The translations under genes and the position numbers were made by a program. A DNA stretch of 46,708 nt. It comes from Anaeroplasma bactoclasticum (GTDB lineage Bacteria > Bacillota_I > Bacilli_A > Acholeplasmatales > Anaeroplasmataceae). The DNA is taken from assembly GCA_023663825.1 (NCBI GenBank), contig JAMPGQ010000009.1:1-46708 (forward strand). The letters are read 5' to 3'. Of this stretch, positions 34,707 to 43,214 are shown in pieces (within the stretch, counting starts at the first letter, position 1; every line of letters begins with the position of its first letter). The notes beneath the pieces are model-generated. The model searched no databases and had not been told where the DNA came from. It was given only the letters and a program-made list of their open reading frames with translations.

Positions 34707-35992
34707 ATGAAAAAAATAAAAAGCTGTTTCATATTACTTGTGATGCTGGTTTTCCTAACAATATTTAGTATTCATTTGAATACAAAGGAAGATATATTTG
34801 TTGAAAAATCTCATTCATATGAAAACATTGGTTACTATGTTGTAACACAATCTGTTTCTTCATCAAAAAAATGTATGTTAACAAATCTATTGTTAACTTT
34901 ATAAAATCGACAAGAAGAGAGGTTTATGAGGAGAATAATAAATATTATTATTATGCTTCACCTTATGTTGATAAAGTTGTTTCCATTAGAGAAATAGGTA
35001 ATGATATTGATTCTATTATCTTTATGGTAAATGAATTGGAGAATAGAGCTAAAGAAAAAAATAGCAAAGCCTCAAAATATAAAAATTTGTGCTTGGGATA
35101 TTTGCGTTCTATAAATGCATCTTATGCTGATAGTGGGTCAAAATATGGTTCGAAGTGGGGAATAATAGCCGGAAATACAGACGAGAGTTTTGTCAAAGAA
35201 ATAAATAATGATTATTCTCACGGTTTACGGTTTAATGAATTTTTTTCTCAATTTATAAATTATAGCGACTATAATGTAAGGTTGCATGGGGAGTTAGATG
35301 CTAAATACAGGCGTTCTGACGATTCTAATCCTGCTTTACGTTTAATTGATCCACAAGGAAAGGAACAAAAGATTGATTTAATCCACATGTTCGCAAGTAT
35401 CGATGGCATTTATTGCAAAACTGAAAATGATTTATCTTTAGGAAGAAATAATGCACAAAGAGATATTGTTAGTTGGAACGGAGATTTACAAACTGCTGCA
35501 AAAAACTTGAAATATGATATGCATAATTTGAATTATAATACATCTAATTTTTATGACATAATGAACGCTAATATAGGATGTAACGAAGATGATATTTTAG
35601 CAGATATTGATGCTATGAATGTGACAAAAGGCTACTTAGACATTGATGAAAATTCATTGGCAGATTCCTTAACAGCATATTATGCTATCATAAAAACATC
35701 CTCTTTTAGAAGATTCACAATGTTTATGTATACCACAACAATTGAAGTAGAATACGAGAACAAACCTGCCGATGCCTTTTTAGCATTAAAAAATGAAATA
35801 TACTTTCAATTTAATTTGGAAGAAAAAAATGATGGCAATATAATAAATAAAAATAATTATATGAATGCTTACGTGGGTAATTATATAATGACCGAAAATG
35901 GCAAATCAATGCCTTCAAAAGAAATCAGAGAATTTATAACTGAAAATTTTATAAAATACTTGAAAGCTAACATAACCCAAGCAGAATGCTAG
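34707..35992 (+). CDS. Exported protein of unknown function, frame broken at an A7 run
   Basis: Not recognised. The ATG at 34707 has a good ribosome site and opens with a signal peptide or anchor (MKKIKSCFILLVMLVFLTIF). That frame closes at 34904, while a 373-residue frame begins at the A7 run (34865-34871) with no ribosome site of its own. Adding one A joins them into about 428 residues. The body is hydrophilic, with a coiled-coil-like stretch (ELENRAKEKNSKASKYKN) and two conserved-looking blocks, IDLIHMFASIDG and DIVSWNGDLQTAA. The cause may be mutation, slippage at the A run, or sequencing error. It heads a three-gene operon with a lipoprotein and a radical SAM enzyme. Confidence 0.6.
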
Positions 35993-36001
35993 GAGGAACA
36001 T

Positions 36002-36499
36002 ATGATGAAGAAAATGTTTTGTATTTTTATCTTTTGTGTTTCTATACTTCTATTCTCTTCCTGCAAAGGAGATACATTACAAGAAGAGTGTGATAGACAA
36101 TCAACTATCGAATGTTTTTTAGAAGATTATAAACCAATTGAAAATGGCTTAGGAATTAATTATAGATTTAATTTTGATTATGATTCGAAAATTTTTAAGG
36201 ATAAAGATTATTTGATTTATCAAACAATAAAAGATATTGAATATCGTCAATATAATTTGTCACATAAGGATGACCATATTCCAAAGGAAGATATAAGCCT
36301 TATCTATGGTAGTGGTAATAATAGAGAACGAAATTTTATTCTTTTAAGTGATTTAGAAAGAGTTTGTGTATATCGTATATTTGATGGTCATCTTGAGTTT
36401 CATTATTCCTATCGATATTATAGAATAAACAAAACAGACGGATTAAAAATTATGGAAGTTTTAGAAAAATTAGAGCTTGACAAAAATGAAACAAATTGA
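36002..36499 (+). CDS. Lipoprotein of unknown function
   Basis: A 165-residue protein whose signal peptide ends in the lipobox FSSC (Cys21). The mature part has extra cysteines (EECDRQ, IECF) and many aromatic residues; no family is recognised. AGGAGG lies five bases before the ATG. It starts 9 bases after the exported-protein gene and overlaps the radical SAM gene by 14 bases, so the three are one unit; it could be a substrate or partner of that enzyme. Confidence 0.75.
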   Translation: MMKKMFCIFIFCVSILLFSSCKGDTLQEECDRQSTIECFLEDYKPIENGLGINYRFNFDYDSKIFKDKDYLIYQTIKDIEYRQYNLSHKDDHIPKEDISLIYGSGNNRERNFILLSDLERVCVYRIFDGHLEFHYSYRYYRINKTDGLKIMEVLEKLELDKNETN

Positions 36500-37742
36500 T
36501 GTATTAGATAAAACAATTTTTGTAAATGAAACTAACGGAGACTTTTCATATTATAAAGAAGATGTTCTTGATAATAGCAGCCCAAACATTGAAGAATATA
36601 TAAAATCCTTTAATACTAAATATTTGACAATTTGTATTAATATATCAAACGCGTGTAATCTTGCTTGTAAATATTGTTTTAACAACTTCAAAAAAAATAA
36701 ATTAATGGACTTTGATTATATACAAAGGAAAATTATACAACTTGTAAATAGATTTAGTCACTGTGAGAGGTTTTATATTGATTTGTCTGGCAAAGGTGAG
36801 CCATTATTAAACTTATCAACTATATACAAAATATCAAAATTATGCAAAAGTTTATCACAAAAATATAATAAAGATTTTGTTGTTTTATTCGTGACAAATG
36901 GAATGTTTTTAAATAAAAAAACAATAAAAAATCTTCAGAAAAAAGATATCCTTTTTGGTATTAGTCTTGATGGCCCTAAAGAGATTCATAATTTTTTTCG
37001 TACGGATAAGTTCAATAATCCCACATACGATTTAATAATGAAAAATATAAGAGCAATAAAAAAAAGAGAGTATTTAGGATGTGCTATTACCATAACCAAT
37101 CATACTTTTGATTTACTTAAAACTTTATTAGAATTAGATTCTTATTTTGAAACGATTTCAATAAAACCAGTAAGGGATATTCAATATGGATTCACTCAAG
37201 AATCTATTGAAGCGTGGATAAAAGAATATGAGAAATTAACAATTTTCTTTGCAGAAGAAATTAAAAATAAACGATGGAAATTATTAAAAAAAATAATCAA
37301 TGGTGATGATTATTTTGGAAAATTCATTTTCCGTTGCTTTCTAAACGTTAGGGTTTTAAATCGATGTGATGCAGGTATAACACGTTTTACCATTGATGAA
37401 AATGATAAAATATATGGATGCCCTGCTTCAACTATAATACCTAACCAAACCATTGATTTTTTGAATACAAAAAATCAATTATCGGAACAAATCTGTTTAA
37501 ATAAGCATCTTTGTAGTAACTGTGAATTTTTTTATTATTGTGGAGGAGAGTGTGAAATAGAACGAATTTTACATAATAACAAAAACAATGAAATAATGTG
37601 TGAATTTAAAAAAGGACTTATAAAATTTGCAATGTATTTAAAATTATTTGCTTTATTTGAATTTCCAAACATTTTTATAGAAATATATTCATTTTGCCAA
37701 GAAAAAATGAATAGAAAAAAATTTAATAACGATAACGATTAA
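36486..37742 (+). CDS. Radical SAM enzyme with SPASM domain
   Basis: A 418-residue protein. The radical SAM cluster motif is C57-N-L-A-C61-K-Y-C64, followed by the GKGEPLLN (GGE-like) SAM-binding segment and FGISLDGPKEIHN. The C-terminal SPASM region has the expected cysteines (RCDAGI, YGCPAS, CSNCEFFYYCGGECE, MCEF) for two auxiliary Fe-S clusters. Such enzymes modify peptides or proteins: sulfatase maturation, thioether RiPPs, and others. No sulfatase or classic small precursor is seen, so the substrate may be one of the two exported proteins before it. A TTG three codons upstream is the alternative start. Very AT-rich, unlike the flanking core genes. Confidence 0.88.
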   Translation: MKQIDVLDKTIFVNETNGDFSYYKEDVLDNSSPNIEEYIKSFNTKYLTICINISNACNLACKYCFNNFKKNKLMDFDYIQRKIIQLVNRFSHCERFYIDLSGKGEPLLNLSTIYKISKLCKSLSQKYNKDFVVLFVTNGMFLNKKTIKNLQKKDILFGISLDGPKEIHNFFRTDKFNNPTYDLIMKNIRAIKKREYLGCAITITNHTFDLLKTLLELDSYFETISIKPVRDIQYGFTQESIEAWIKEYEKLTIFFAEEIKNKRWKLLKKIINGDDYFGKFIFRCFLNVRVLNRCDAGITRFTIDENDKIYGCPASTIIPNQTIDFLNTKNQLSEQICLNKHLCSNCEFFYYCGGECEIERILHNNKNNEIMCEFKKGLIKFAMYLKLFALFEFPNIFIEIYSFCQEKMNRKKFNNDND

Positions 37743-38175
37743 TCATTATTTATCTATTATAGTATTTATATTAAATTCATTTTTCTATGGATATTTCAAA
37801 TATGAACCACATTCATTTCATTATTCACTTACAATCCACGACTAAATTGTCTATCTCACCCATAACCCATGTTATGTAATTCCATTATCTTCCTTTGTCA
37901 ACTCTCTATTAAAGAGCCTCTTTAAAATTTGAAATAGGAAGATAAAATATAAAACCAAAGATATGTGATGAAGATACACCTTCATCAGAAGAATGGTAGG
38001 CAAGAACGCCTACTTTTTTTGTACAAAACAAAAAGAAACCAAAGTATATTAGAATCGACAAACAAACTAAATACAATTTGGTTCCCGTGAATAATTATAA
38101 GCCATATTCCTCTATTTCTAGAGACGAAAGAATTAAATTATTGTATTAAAACTAGATTAGTTTGGCTAAACAAAG
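37743..38175. other. Gap between radical SAM and Fic genes
   Basis: 433 bases with no credible ORF. It contains a 17-base palindrome (TTAAAGAG, C, CTCTTTAA) at about 37909-37925, a 7-bp hairpin (GATGAAG/CTTCATC) at 37967-37986 and the terminator below. The 11-mer AGAATCGACAA at 38051-38061 is an inverted copy of the repeat upstream of the cassette promoter. These may be the 3' end of the cassette transcript plus a cassette boundary. Confidence 0.5.
37996..38020 (+). terminator. Plus-strand terminator of the accessory cassette
   Basis: GTAGGC, 6-base loop, GCCTAC, then seven T. It is about 250 bases past the radical SAM stop, and a second hairpin stands just before it; it either ends a long 3' leader or a separate small RNA. 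Confidence 0.75.
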
Positions 38176-39240
38176 CTATTCATTTTCTTTAATAACTTCA
38201 TAGTGTCTAATTCTAGAATTTACAAGTATAGGCTTTAAAAAACCATTATTGGATAATTCTGTACACCAGTTTATAATGGTTCTATTGGTAACCCCTAACT
38301 TCTTAGATAAATCAATGGGTGTGAAGTTATCCATTTTATTTTTTCTAAGATATAACAAAAAATTTTTACTCTTACTGGATAGACGTGATATTCTTACTTG
38401 CTTATCCTCCTTTACTTCTTTATTTACAATTTGCAATACTTTATTTGCATATAAAGAAAACACCTTTAAAAAATACTTTATCCATATTTCTGGGTGAGGA
38501 GGATTATTTCTTCCATCATAATATAATGCTGGCAATCCCATTTGCAAGCAAGTATAATATTCGTCTATATCATAAGCAAAATATTCTTCTAGTGAACCAA
38601 TATCCTTAAAACCATAACCATAATAGGAAAGAACATAATTGGAAAGTATTCTTGCCGTTCTACCATTTCCATCCTCAAATGGATGAATGGTAACCAATTG
38701 ATAGTGCAATACTGCAGCCTTTAAAACTGGATGATCGGTAGAGGCTTTTATATACTCAACCAATTCTTTTAACAGATCTAAAACTTCACTATACTCGGGT
38801 GGAATATATTCTGGTTGATGTGTTTGTTGATTCCATACAGCAAATAATACACCTGGTGGCATAGCCTTTCTTATACCGATTTTTTCTTTAGGTTCTCCAA
38901 AACAGATTAATTTTTGAACCTCTAATAGCATTTCAATAGAAAAAGGTTCTCTTTCACTCAGCCTTTCTTCTAAAAAGGTTAAAGCTAAATAATAGTTTCT
39001 GATTTCCTGTTCGGGTTTTAGAAAATGTCTTTCTTGAGCTTCTAAAATTTCACTTGCTTGATCAAATGTTAAAGGATTACCTTCCATCTTATTAGAGGCA
39101 TATGAACTTCTTTTCTTGGTGTTTTTTCGAAATCTATTAGATAAGAAAATAGGTATATCTACTAGATTAATAGCATCTTTATTTTTTTCAATCTTTAAAA
39201 TTGAATCTAATATCTCATTATCTAAAATCACTTTTATCAT
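38176..39240 (-). CDS. Fic-domain AMP-transferase-type protein with C-terminal HTH
   Basis: A 354-residue class II Fic protein. The active-site loop is HPFEDGNGRTAR (matches HPFxDGNGRxxR). An N-terminal inhibitory helix motif (S-x-x-x-E-G-N) is seen in ASNKMEGN, which blocks ATP until released. The last 70 residues form a winged-helix-like DNA-binding region (TPIDLSKKLGVTNRTIINWC). It would add AMP to a hydroxyl side chain of a target protein, possibly itself. No antitoxin gene is adjacent. Its promoter carries three 11-bp tandem repeats, suggesting self-control through the HTH part. AAGGTGG precedes the ATG. Confidence 0.93.
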   Translation of the reverse strand: MIKVILDNEILDSILKIEKNKDAINLVDIPIFLSNRFRKNTKKRSSYASNKMEGNPLTFDQASEILEAQERHFLKPEQEIRNYYLALTFLEERLSEREPFSIEMLLEVQKLICFGEPKEKIGIRKAMPPGVLFAVWNQQTHQPEYIPPEYSEVLDLLKELVEYIKASTDHPVLKAAVLHYQLVTIHPFEDGNGRTARILSNYVLSYYGYGFKDIGSLEEYFAYDIDEYYTCLQMGLPALYYDGRNNPPHPEIWIKYFLKVFSLYANKVLQIVNKEVKEDKQVRISRLSSKSKNFLLYLRKNKMDNFTPIDLSKKLGVTNRTIINWCTELSNNGFLKPILVNSRIRHYEVIKENE

Positions 39241-39260
39241 ATTTCATCCCACCTTATAAT

Positions 39261-39306
39261 AGTATACCATAATTTCACTATTTTTTCACTATTTTTTCAC
39301 TATTTT
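39261..39306 (-). promoter_or_regulatory. fic promoter with three 11-bp tandem repeats
   Basis: An extended -10 (TGGTATACT on the minus strand; TATACT at 39261-39266) is followed upstream by three perfect copies of AAAATAGTGAA (plus strand TTCACTATTTT) at 39274-39306, each 11 bp. They cover the -35 area and are in helical phase, fitting a repressor or activator that binds cooperatively. Confidence 0.6.
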
Positions 39307-39593
39307 TATTCTATAATCCATTTTTAATCCTAATAGATACAATTCTATTGGTGATTATCATTCTTATGGTAATCTACGCCATCGTAAATTCAATAAAAAT
39401 TAAATCTTTAGGGCATAAGTGGATATCGAATAAAAATGTACCATATAAAGAAAAAGAGCCTTCACAATCTTACACAGTTAAGGCTTCTATTTCTTTATAA
39501 AATCTTTTAAGAGAGAAGGAATCCCCACTTTGTAAGGACCTATCCACTCAAGATTATAAGCTATTATTTTGACTGACTTTTACAAGTCTTTTT
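39307..39593. other. Gap between fic and rnfB
   Basis: No gene is supported. A plus-strand open frame here reads like the hydrophobic end of a membrane protein (DTILLVIIILMVIYAIVN) and closes at about 39500, but it has no start codon with a ribosome site. AGCCTT/AAGGCT can pair around 39459-39487. It ends with a 5-bp plus-strand hairpin followed by seven T (39575-39595). A decayed gene or a short plus-strand RNA is possible. Confidence 0.4.
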
Positions 39594-39917
39594 TTATTTC
39601 AATTTAATAGGATTAACAGATCCATCATCATTTGGATGGTCATCCAAATACTTTCTAATAGCCTCTGGTTTTCCAGATTTTAAGCCTGGTTTACAAAGGC
39701 TCAAATTTTCAGCAGTTTGATTCACGATAGCTTCCGCAAAGCCTGCACAACCTGGATATCCACAAGCACCACAGTTGGCATTAGGAAGAATACCTGTAAT
39801 ATCTTCTATTCTTGTATCCACTTTAACATACAAGAACTTTGCAGCTATAGCTAATCCAAAACCAAAAAGCAATCCTAATCCAGCTAATATTCCTATTGCG
39901 ATAAATACTTCTTTCAT
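39594..39917 (-). CDS. rnfB: Short Rnf complex subunit B lacking ferredoxin domains
   Basis: 107 residues. An N-terminal membrane helix (about 5-29) is followed by the RnfB-type 4Fe-4S domain: C49, C52, C57, C75 in NCGACGYPGC...LCKPG. RnfB subunits normally continue with two or more ferredoxin-type CxxCxxCxxxC motifs (about 170-330 residues in all). Here the gene stops after the first domain and the next 300 bases encode no cysteine motif. RnfB takes electrons from ferredoxin, so the complex must use this single cluster or borrow others. The preceding 80-residue protein has the same Cx2Cx4C spacing. A 4-base overlap couples the two. Confidence 0.85.
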   Translation of the reverse strand: MKEVFIAIGILAGLGLLFGFGLAIAAKFLYVKVDTRIEDITGILPNANCGACGYPGCAGFAEAIVNQTAENLSLCKPGLKSGKPEAIRKYLDDHPNDDGSVNPIKLK

Positions 39918-40156
39918 TCTTCTTTATCCTCGCTTTCTGTTTCTAGTTCTTTCTTAATCTTTTCTAAATCTAGTTTTTCATGTATTTTACATTCTGTATT
40001 TGTACAATTCAAGCAAAACTCCTCAGAGATTTTAATATTTTCACATCCCTTAGGAACTGGTGTTCTTTTGTTTAAAACATAGGACACAATAAATAGTACA
40101 ACTAAACAGGCTATAATTGTAATAGCTAATCCTAAGAATGGATTCATATTATCCAA
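39914..40156 (-). CDS. Rnf-associated small membrane protein with Cys cluster
   Basis: Not part of the standard Rnf set. 80 residues: one membrane helix (about 9-28), then C38, C48, C51 and C56, and a charged acidic tail. C48-x2-C51-x4-C56 copies the spacing of the first three cluster cysteines of RnfB, and the helix-then-cluster layout is also the same. It lies between rnfA (8-base overlap) and rnfB (4-base overlap), so it is made together with them. A second RnfB-like electron carrier is the simplest reading; a metal-delivery or assembly role is possible. Confidence 0.7.
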   Translation of the reverse strand: MDNMNPFLGLAITIIACLVVLFIVSYVLNKRTPVPKGCENIKISEEFCLNCTNTECKIHEKLDLEKIKKELETESEDKEE

Positions 40157-40739
40157 TCATTCCTGATAAGCCTAAGAAGGCTAAGCTCATTAGAGCTGCA
40201 GTTGCTAAAGCAATAGGGATACCCTTAAATGCCTTAGGTACATTAGCAGCATCTAAACGATAACGAATACATGAAAATACGAAGATAATTAAAGCAAAGC
40301 CTAGTCCTGTGCCAATAGCTTCTGCCATAGACATTCCAAAGCTTAAGCCTTGAGAGGAGTTTCCTTGAGCAACACCTAATACAGCACAGTTTGTTGTAAT
40401 TAAAGGTAAATATACACCAAGTGATTTATATAAGGATGGTGAAAACTTTTTAATAAACATTTCAACCAATTGTACAATAGATGCAATAACCAAGATATAG
40501 GTAATTGTATCCATATAAGCTATACCACAGAAATCTAATAGCTGATAGATAGGCCAGCAGATTGCAGCAGCAAGCACAATGACAAATGTAACAGCAACAC
40601 CCATACCTAAAGCGGATGAGGATTTTTTAGATACACCTAAGAAAGGACATACACCATAAAATCTTGAAAGTGTAACGTTATTAATTAGCATTGCGTTTGC
40701 AATAGCTAATAGAAATGCAACAATTAAATTCCAAAACAT
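40149..40739 (-). CDS. rnfA: Rnf electron transport complex subunit A
   Basis: 196 residues, six membrane helices. RnfA pairs with RnfE as inverted homologues that hold an Fe-S cluster inside the membrane; the cluster cysteines sit in GVCPFLGVSK and TTNCAVLGVAQG. Rnf moves electrons from reduced ferredoxin to NAD while pumping Na+ or H+. The gene is full length and lies one base after rnfE. Confidence 0.96.
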   Translation of the reverse strand: MFWNLIVAFLLAIANAMLINNVTLSRFYGVCPFLGVSKKSSSALGMGVAVTFVIVLAAAICWPIYQLLDFCGIAYMDTITYILVIASIVQLVEMFIKKFSPSLYKSLGVYLPLITTNCAVLGVAQGNSSQGLSFGMSMAEAIGTGLGFALIIFVFSCIRYRLDAANVPKAFKGIPIALATAALMSLAFLGLSGMIG

Positions 40740-40740
40740 T

Positions 40741-41496
40741 TTACTTGTCCTCCTTTGCTTCAGCTTGCTTAGCAGCTAATTCAGCTGCTTTTTTCATCTT
40801 TAATTCTTCTATTCTTTTCTTCTCAGCTAATAGCTTCTTTTCTTCCTTATGATTTCTATAGAATGCCATCACTGCTAAGATACAGCCCAAAGTTAAGAAA
40901 CCACCTGCAGGAAGAATGAATAGTTTAATTGCATAATTAGATAGTGGAGTTATACTTGTATAAGGAATAAAAGTAAAGTATACACCAAAGGTTAATCCAC
41001 CAGTACCTAAAATTTCACGTATAATACCCATAATACATAGAGCCATTGTAAAACCAATACCCATCCCTAACGCATCTAATAAAGACAAGAGTGGTCCATT
41101 CTTAGAAGCAAAAGATTCGGCTCTACCTAAGATAATACAGTTTACAACGATTAAAGAAATAAACACACCTAAGCTAGCATAAAGCTCTGGTAAGAAGGCT
41201 TCTGCAAACATCTTAATAATTGTAACAAAGGTAGCAATAATTACAATGTAACAAGGAATCTTTACTTCCGCAGGAATAATCTTTCTAAGCAAAGAAATAA
41301 GTACGTTTGAACCAATTAAAGTAAGAATAACTAAGATACCCATACCGAAGGCTGATTCTAATGATTTGGTTGTTGCCAAAGTTGGACACATACCAAGTAA
41401 GCCAACAAGCACAGGATTTTCCTGAATAATACCAGCTAAGAACGCTTTTAATCTTTTAGACTTCTCTTTTACTGGCTTTTCTTTTGTCTGTTCCAT
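40741..41496 (-). CDS. rnfE: Rnf electron transport complex subunit E
   Basis: 251 residues with the RnfA-like six-helix core and its two conserved Cys segments (GLLGMCPTLA and VVNCIILGRAE). The C-terminal tail is charged and Lys/Ala-rich (about residues 215-251), somewhat longer than in many RnfE. It overlaps rnfG by one base. Confidence 0.96.
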   Translation of the reverse strand: MEQTKEKPVKEKSKRLKAFLAGIIQENPVLVGLLGMCPTLATTKSLESAFGMGILVILTLIGSNVLISLLRKIIPAEVKIPCYIVIIATFVTIIKMFAEAFLPELYASLGVFISLIVVNCIILGRAESFASKNGPLLSLLDALGMGIGFTMALCIMGIIREILGTGGLTFGVYFTFIPYTSITPLSNYAIKLFILPAGGFLTLGCILAVMAFYRNHKEEKKLLAEKKRIEELKMKKAAELAAKQAEAKEDK

Positions 41497-42047
41497 TAGT
41501 TCGCACCTCCTTGTCTTATTTTTGCATCATCGAAGGCTGACTTCACTAGACTACGAATTAATTTAGATGCATAAGTAGCACCTGCAGTAACATCGGATTT
41601 TGTCAAATCTAAATTGTCTACATCAGATTCTGTCATATTCTCTTTATATTGATTGTTCAAATGTGTATCTGCTTCACTTGAGAAGGATTGTCCATTTGTT
41701 ATAAAACGTACACCCGCAAGTTTAGAATCAGAGGTTATACCTAATAATAATTCAATTTCACCATAAGCATTAGATCCTGAAGCAGTATAAATATATCCTA
41801 AGAAGTTTCCGCTTGCATCATAAGCAACAATAACTTCTTCAATGCTACTAGAAGAAAAACCTTCTGTAATTGTAGTAGATTTACTTGCATCATAGGTTTC
41901 AAACACCTCTTGACAAAGCTTAGCCTTTTTTGTTTCGTTATTTTTAGAAATAATTGGTGCAGTAAGTAAATTAATACAAGCAATTAATGCAGCACAAACT
42001 CCAGCAATCAACGTTAATACAAGGGCGGTTAAAGTATATTTTTTCAT
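41496..42047 (-). CDS. rnfG: Rnf electron transport complex subunit G
   Basis: 183 residues: one N-terminal membrane helix, then an outside FMN-binding domain. The site for covalent FMN is in DVTAGATYASK, whose second Thr (GAT) would be modified by ApbE; no apbE is in the window. Contains the usual LGYIYTASGSNAYG and GEIELLLGIT strands. Confidence 0.95.
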   Translation of the reverse strand: MKKYTLTALVLTLIAGVCAALIACINLLTAPIISKNNETKKAKLCQEVFETYDASKSTTITEGFSSSSIEEVIVAYDASGNFLGYIYTASGSNAYGEIELLLGITSDSKLAGVRFITNGQSFSSEADTHLNNQYKENMTESDVDNLDLTKSDVTAGATYASKLIRSLVKSAFDDAKIRQGGAN

Positions 42048-42059
42048 CTTCTTACCCTC

Positions 42060-43202
42060 CTATATCTGTATTTGGTGAGCAACTGAGAAGCCTACAATTA
42101 AACAAATGACAACCATAGCGATTCCCAAGCCTAATAGCTGTTTCCATGTGTAGGTATTCTTTTTGCCACGCATTAAATAATCCATTGCGGGAGCAAACAT
42201 ATTCGCAATTAGAATAGAGAAGGCAACACCTTCTGGATAAGCTCCACAATATCGAACTAGTGCTGTAATAATACCAGCCATTGCACCAAATGCAATTCTA
42301 CCAAATTTTGTTGTAGGTGAAGTTACAGGGTCTGTAATCATAAACACAGCACCGAATAACAAACCACCAGAAAGCATTTCATACATAAATAAATCAAATA
42401 CATTCCAGTCTACACCCATAACTGTATCATGTGCTTGATTACTCCATACACAATAAGCTACGATACTTACAACTAAAGTAATTACTGCAAAGCTTCCTAT
42501 CATAGATAAACAAGCTCTTAAATCAGCACTTCTTCTTACAAACAAATAAATTCCACCAATAATAATCAGCAATGAACAAACTTCGCCCATTGATCCTGGA
42601 ATCTGTCCTAAGAATAAATCTAACAAGCTATATTCGTTTAAGGCTTGTCCAAGCATTCCTAAATTTCCTTTAACTACAGCAAGTGGTGTGCCAGAAGCTG
42701 CAACATCAACTCCGCCTTTTCCATAAACTAATTTAGAACCAAAGCACACACCTACAAATACACGTCCTGTGGCAGCCGGGTTAAAGATATTACTCCCCAA
42801 ACCACCAAATATCATTTTTCCAATCAGCATTCCAAATACAGCACCAATAAGCACAACATACCAATTACAGCCTGCCGGCATAATTAATGCATATATAATT
42901 GCTGAAATCAGTGGGGCAATAATATTGTTGATTGTATACTGATTCTTTATTTTTATAAATCCTTCTTTACTAAAAAGCTCTTTAAACTTCATGCCGCTAG
43001 GCCATTTGATAAACATATGGCAAACAAGTTCAATCACCAACATAGCAGCAACAGAGATTAAAACAACATAAATTCCATTCCATCCATTTTGGATACAAGC
43101 GAATAATAATACAGGTACTAACGCAATTAATACATCTAACATCATTCGCTTAACAGATACCGGCTTACGAATGTATGGAGCACTTTGAGCAACTAACTTC
43201 AT
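42060..43202 (-). CDS. rnfD: Rnf electron transport complex subunit D
   Basis: 380 residues, about ten membrane helices. NqrB/RnfD features include SAPYIRKPVSVKRMMLDVLIAL at the start, LGSNIFNPAATGRVFVG, and MITDPVTSPTTKFGRI, the area of covalent FMN attachment. It is thought to form part of the ion channel. Begins 12 bases after rnfC. Confidence 0.96.
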   Translation of the reverse strand: MKLVAQSAPYIRKPVSVKRMMLDVLIALVPVLLFACIQNGWNGIYVVLISVAAMLVIELVCHMFIKWPSGMKFKELFSKEGFIKIKNQYTINNIIAPLISAIIYALIMPAGCNWYVVLIGAVFGMLIGKMIFGGLGSNIFNPAATGRVFVGVCFGSKLVYGKGGVDVAASGTPLAVVKGNLGMLGQALNEYSLLDLFLGQIPGSMGEVCSLLIIIGGIYLFVRRSADLRACLSMIGSFAVITLVVSIVAYCVWSNQAHDTVMGVDWNVFDLFMYEMLSGGLLFGAVFMITDPVTSPTTKFGRIAFGAMAGIITALVRYCGAYPEGVAFSILIANMFAPAMDYLMRGKKNTYTWKQLLGLGIAMVVICLIVGFSVAHQIQI

Positions 43203-43214
43203 AACTTTTCCCTC

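Noticed and set aside
34871-35992. 373-residue frame as an independent gene
   Set aside because: No ribosome site before its ATG and no signal peptide, while the upstream frame supplies both; a frameshifted single gene explains the data better.
36486-37742. Radical SAM enzyme as an anaerobic sulfatase-maturing enzyme for this locus
   Set aside because: No sulfatase is encoded in the window, and the gene is in its own operon with unrelated exported proteins on the other strand.
37801-38091. Short ORFs after the radical SAM gene as RiPP precursors
   Set aside because: The candidates (25 and about 40 codons) lack ribosome sites, leader-core structure and Cys-rich cores, and one runs through the terminator.
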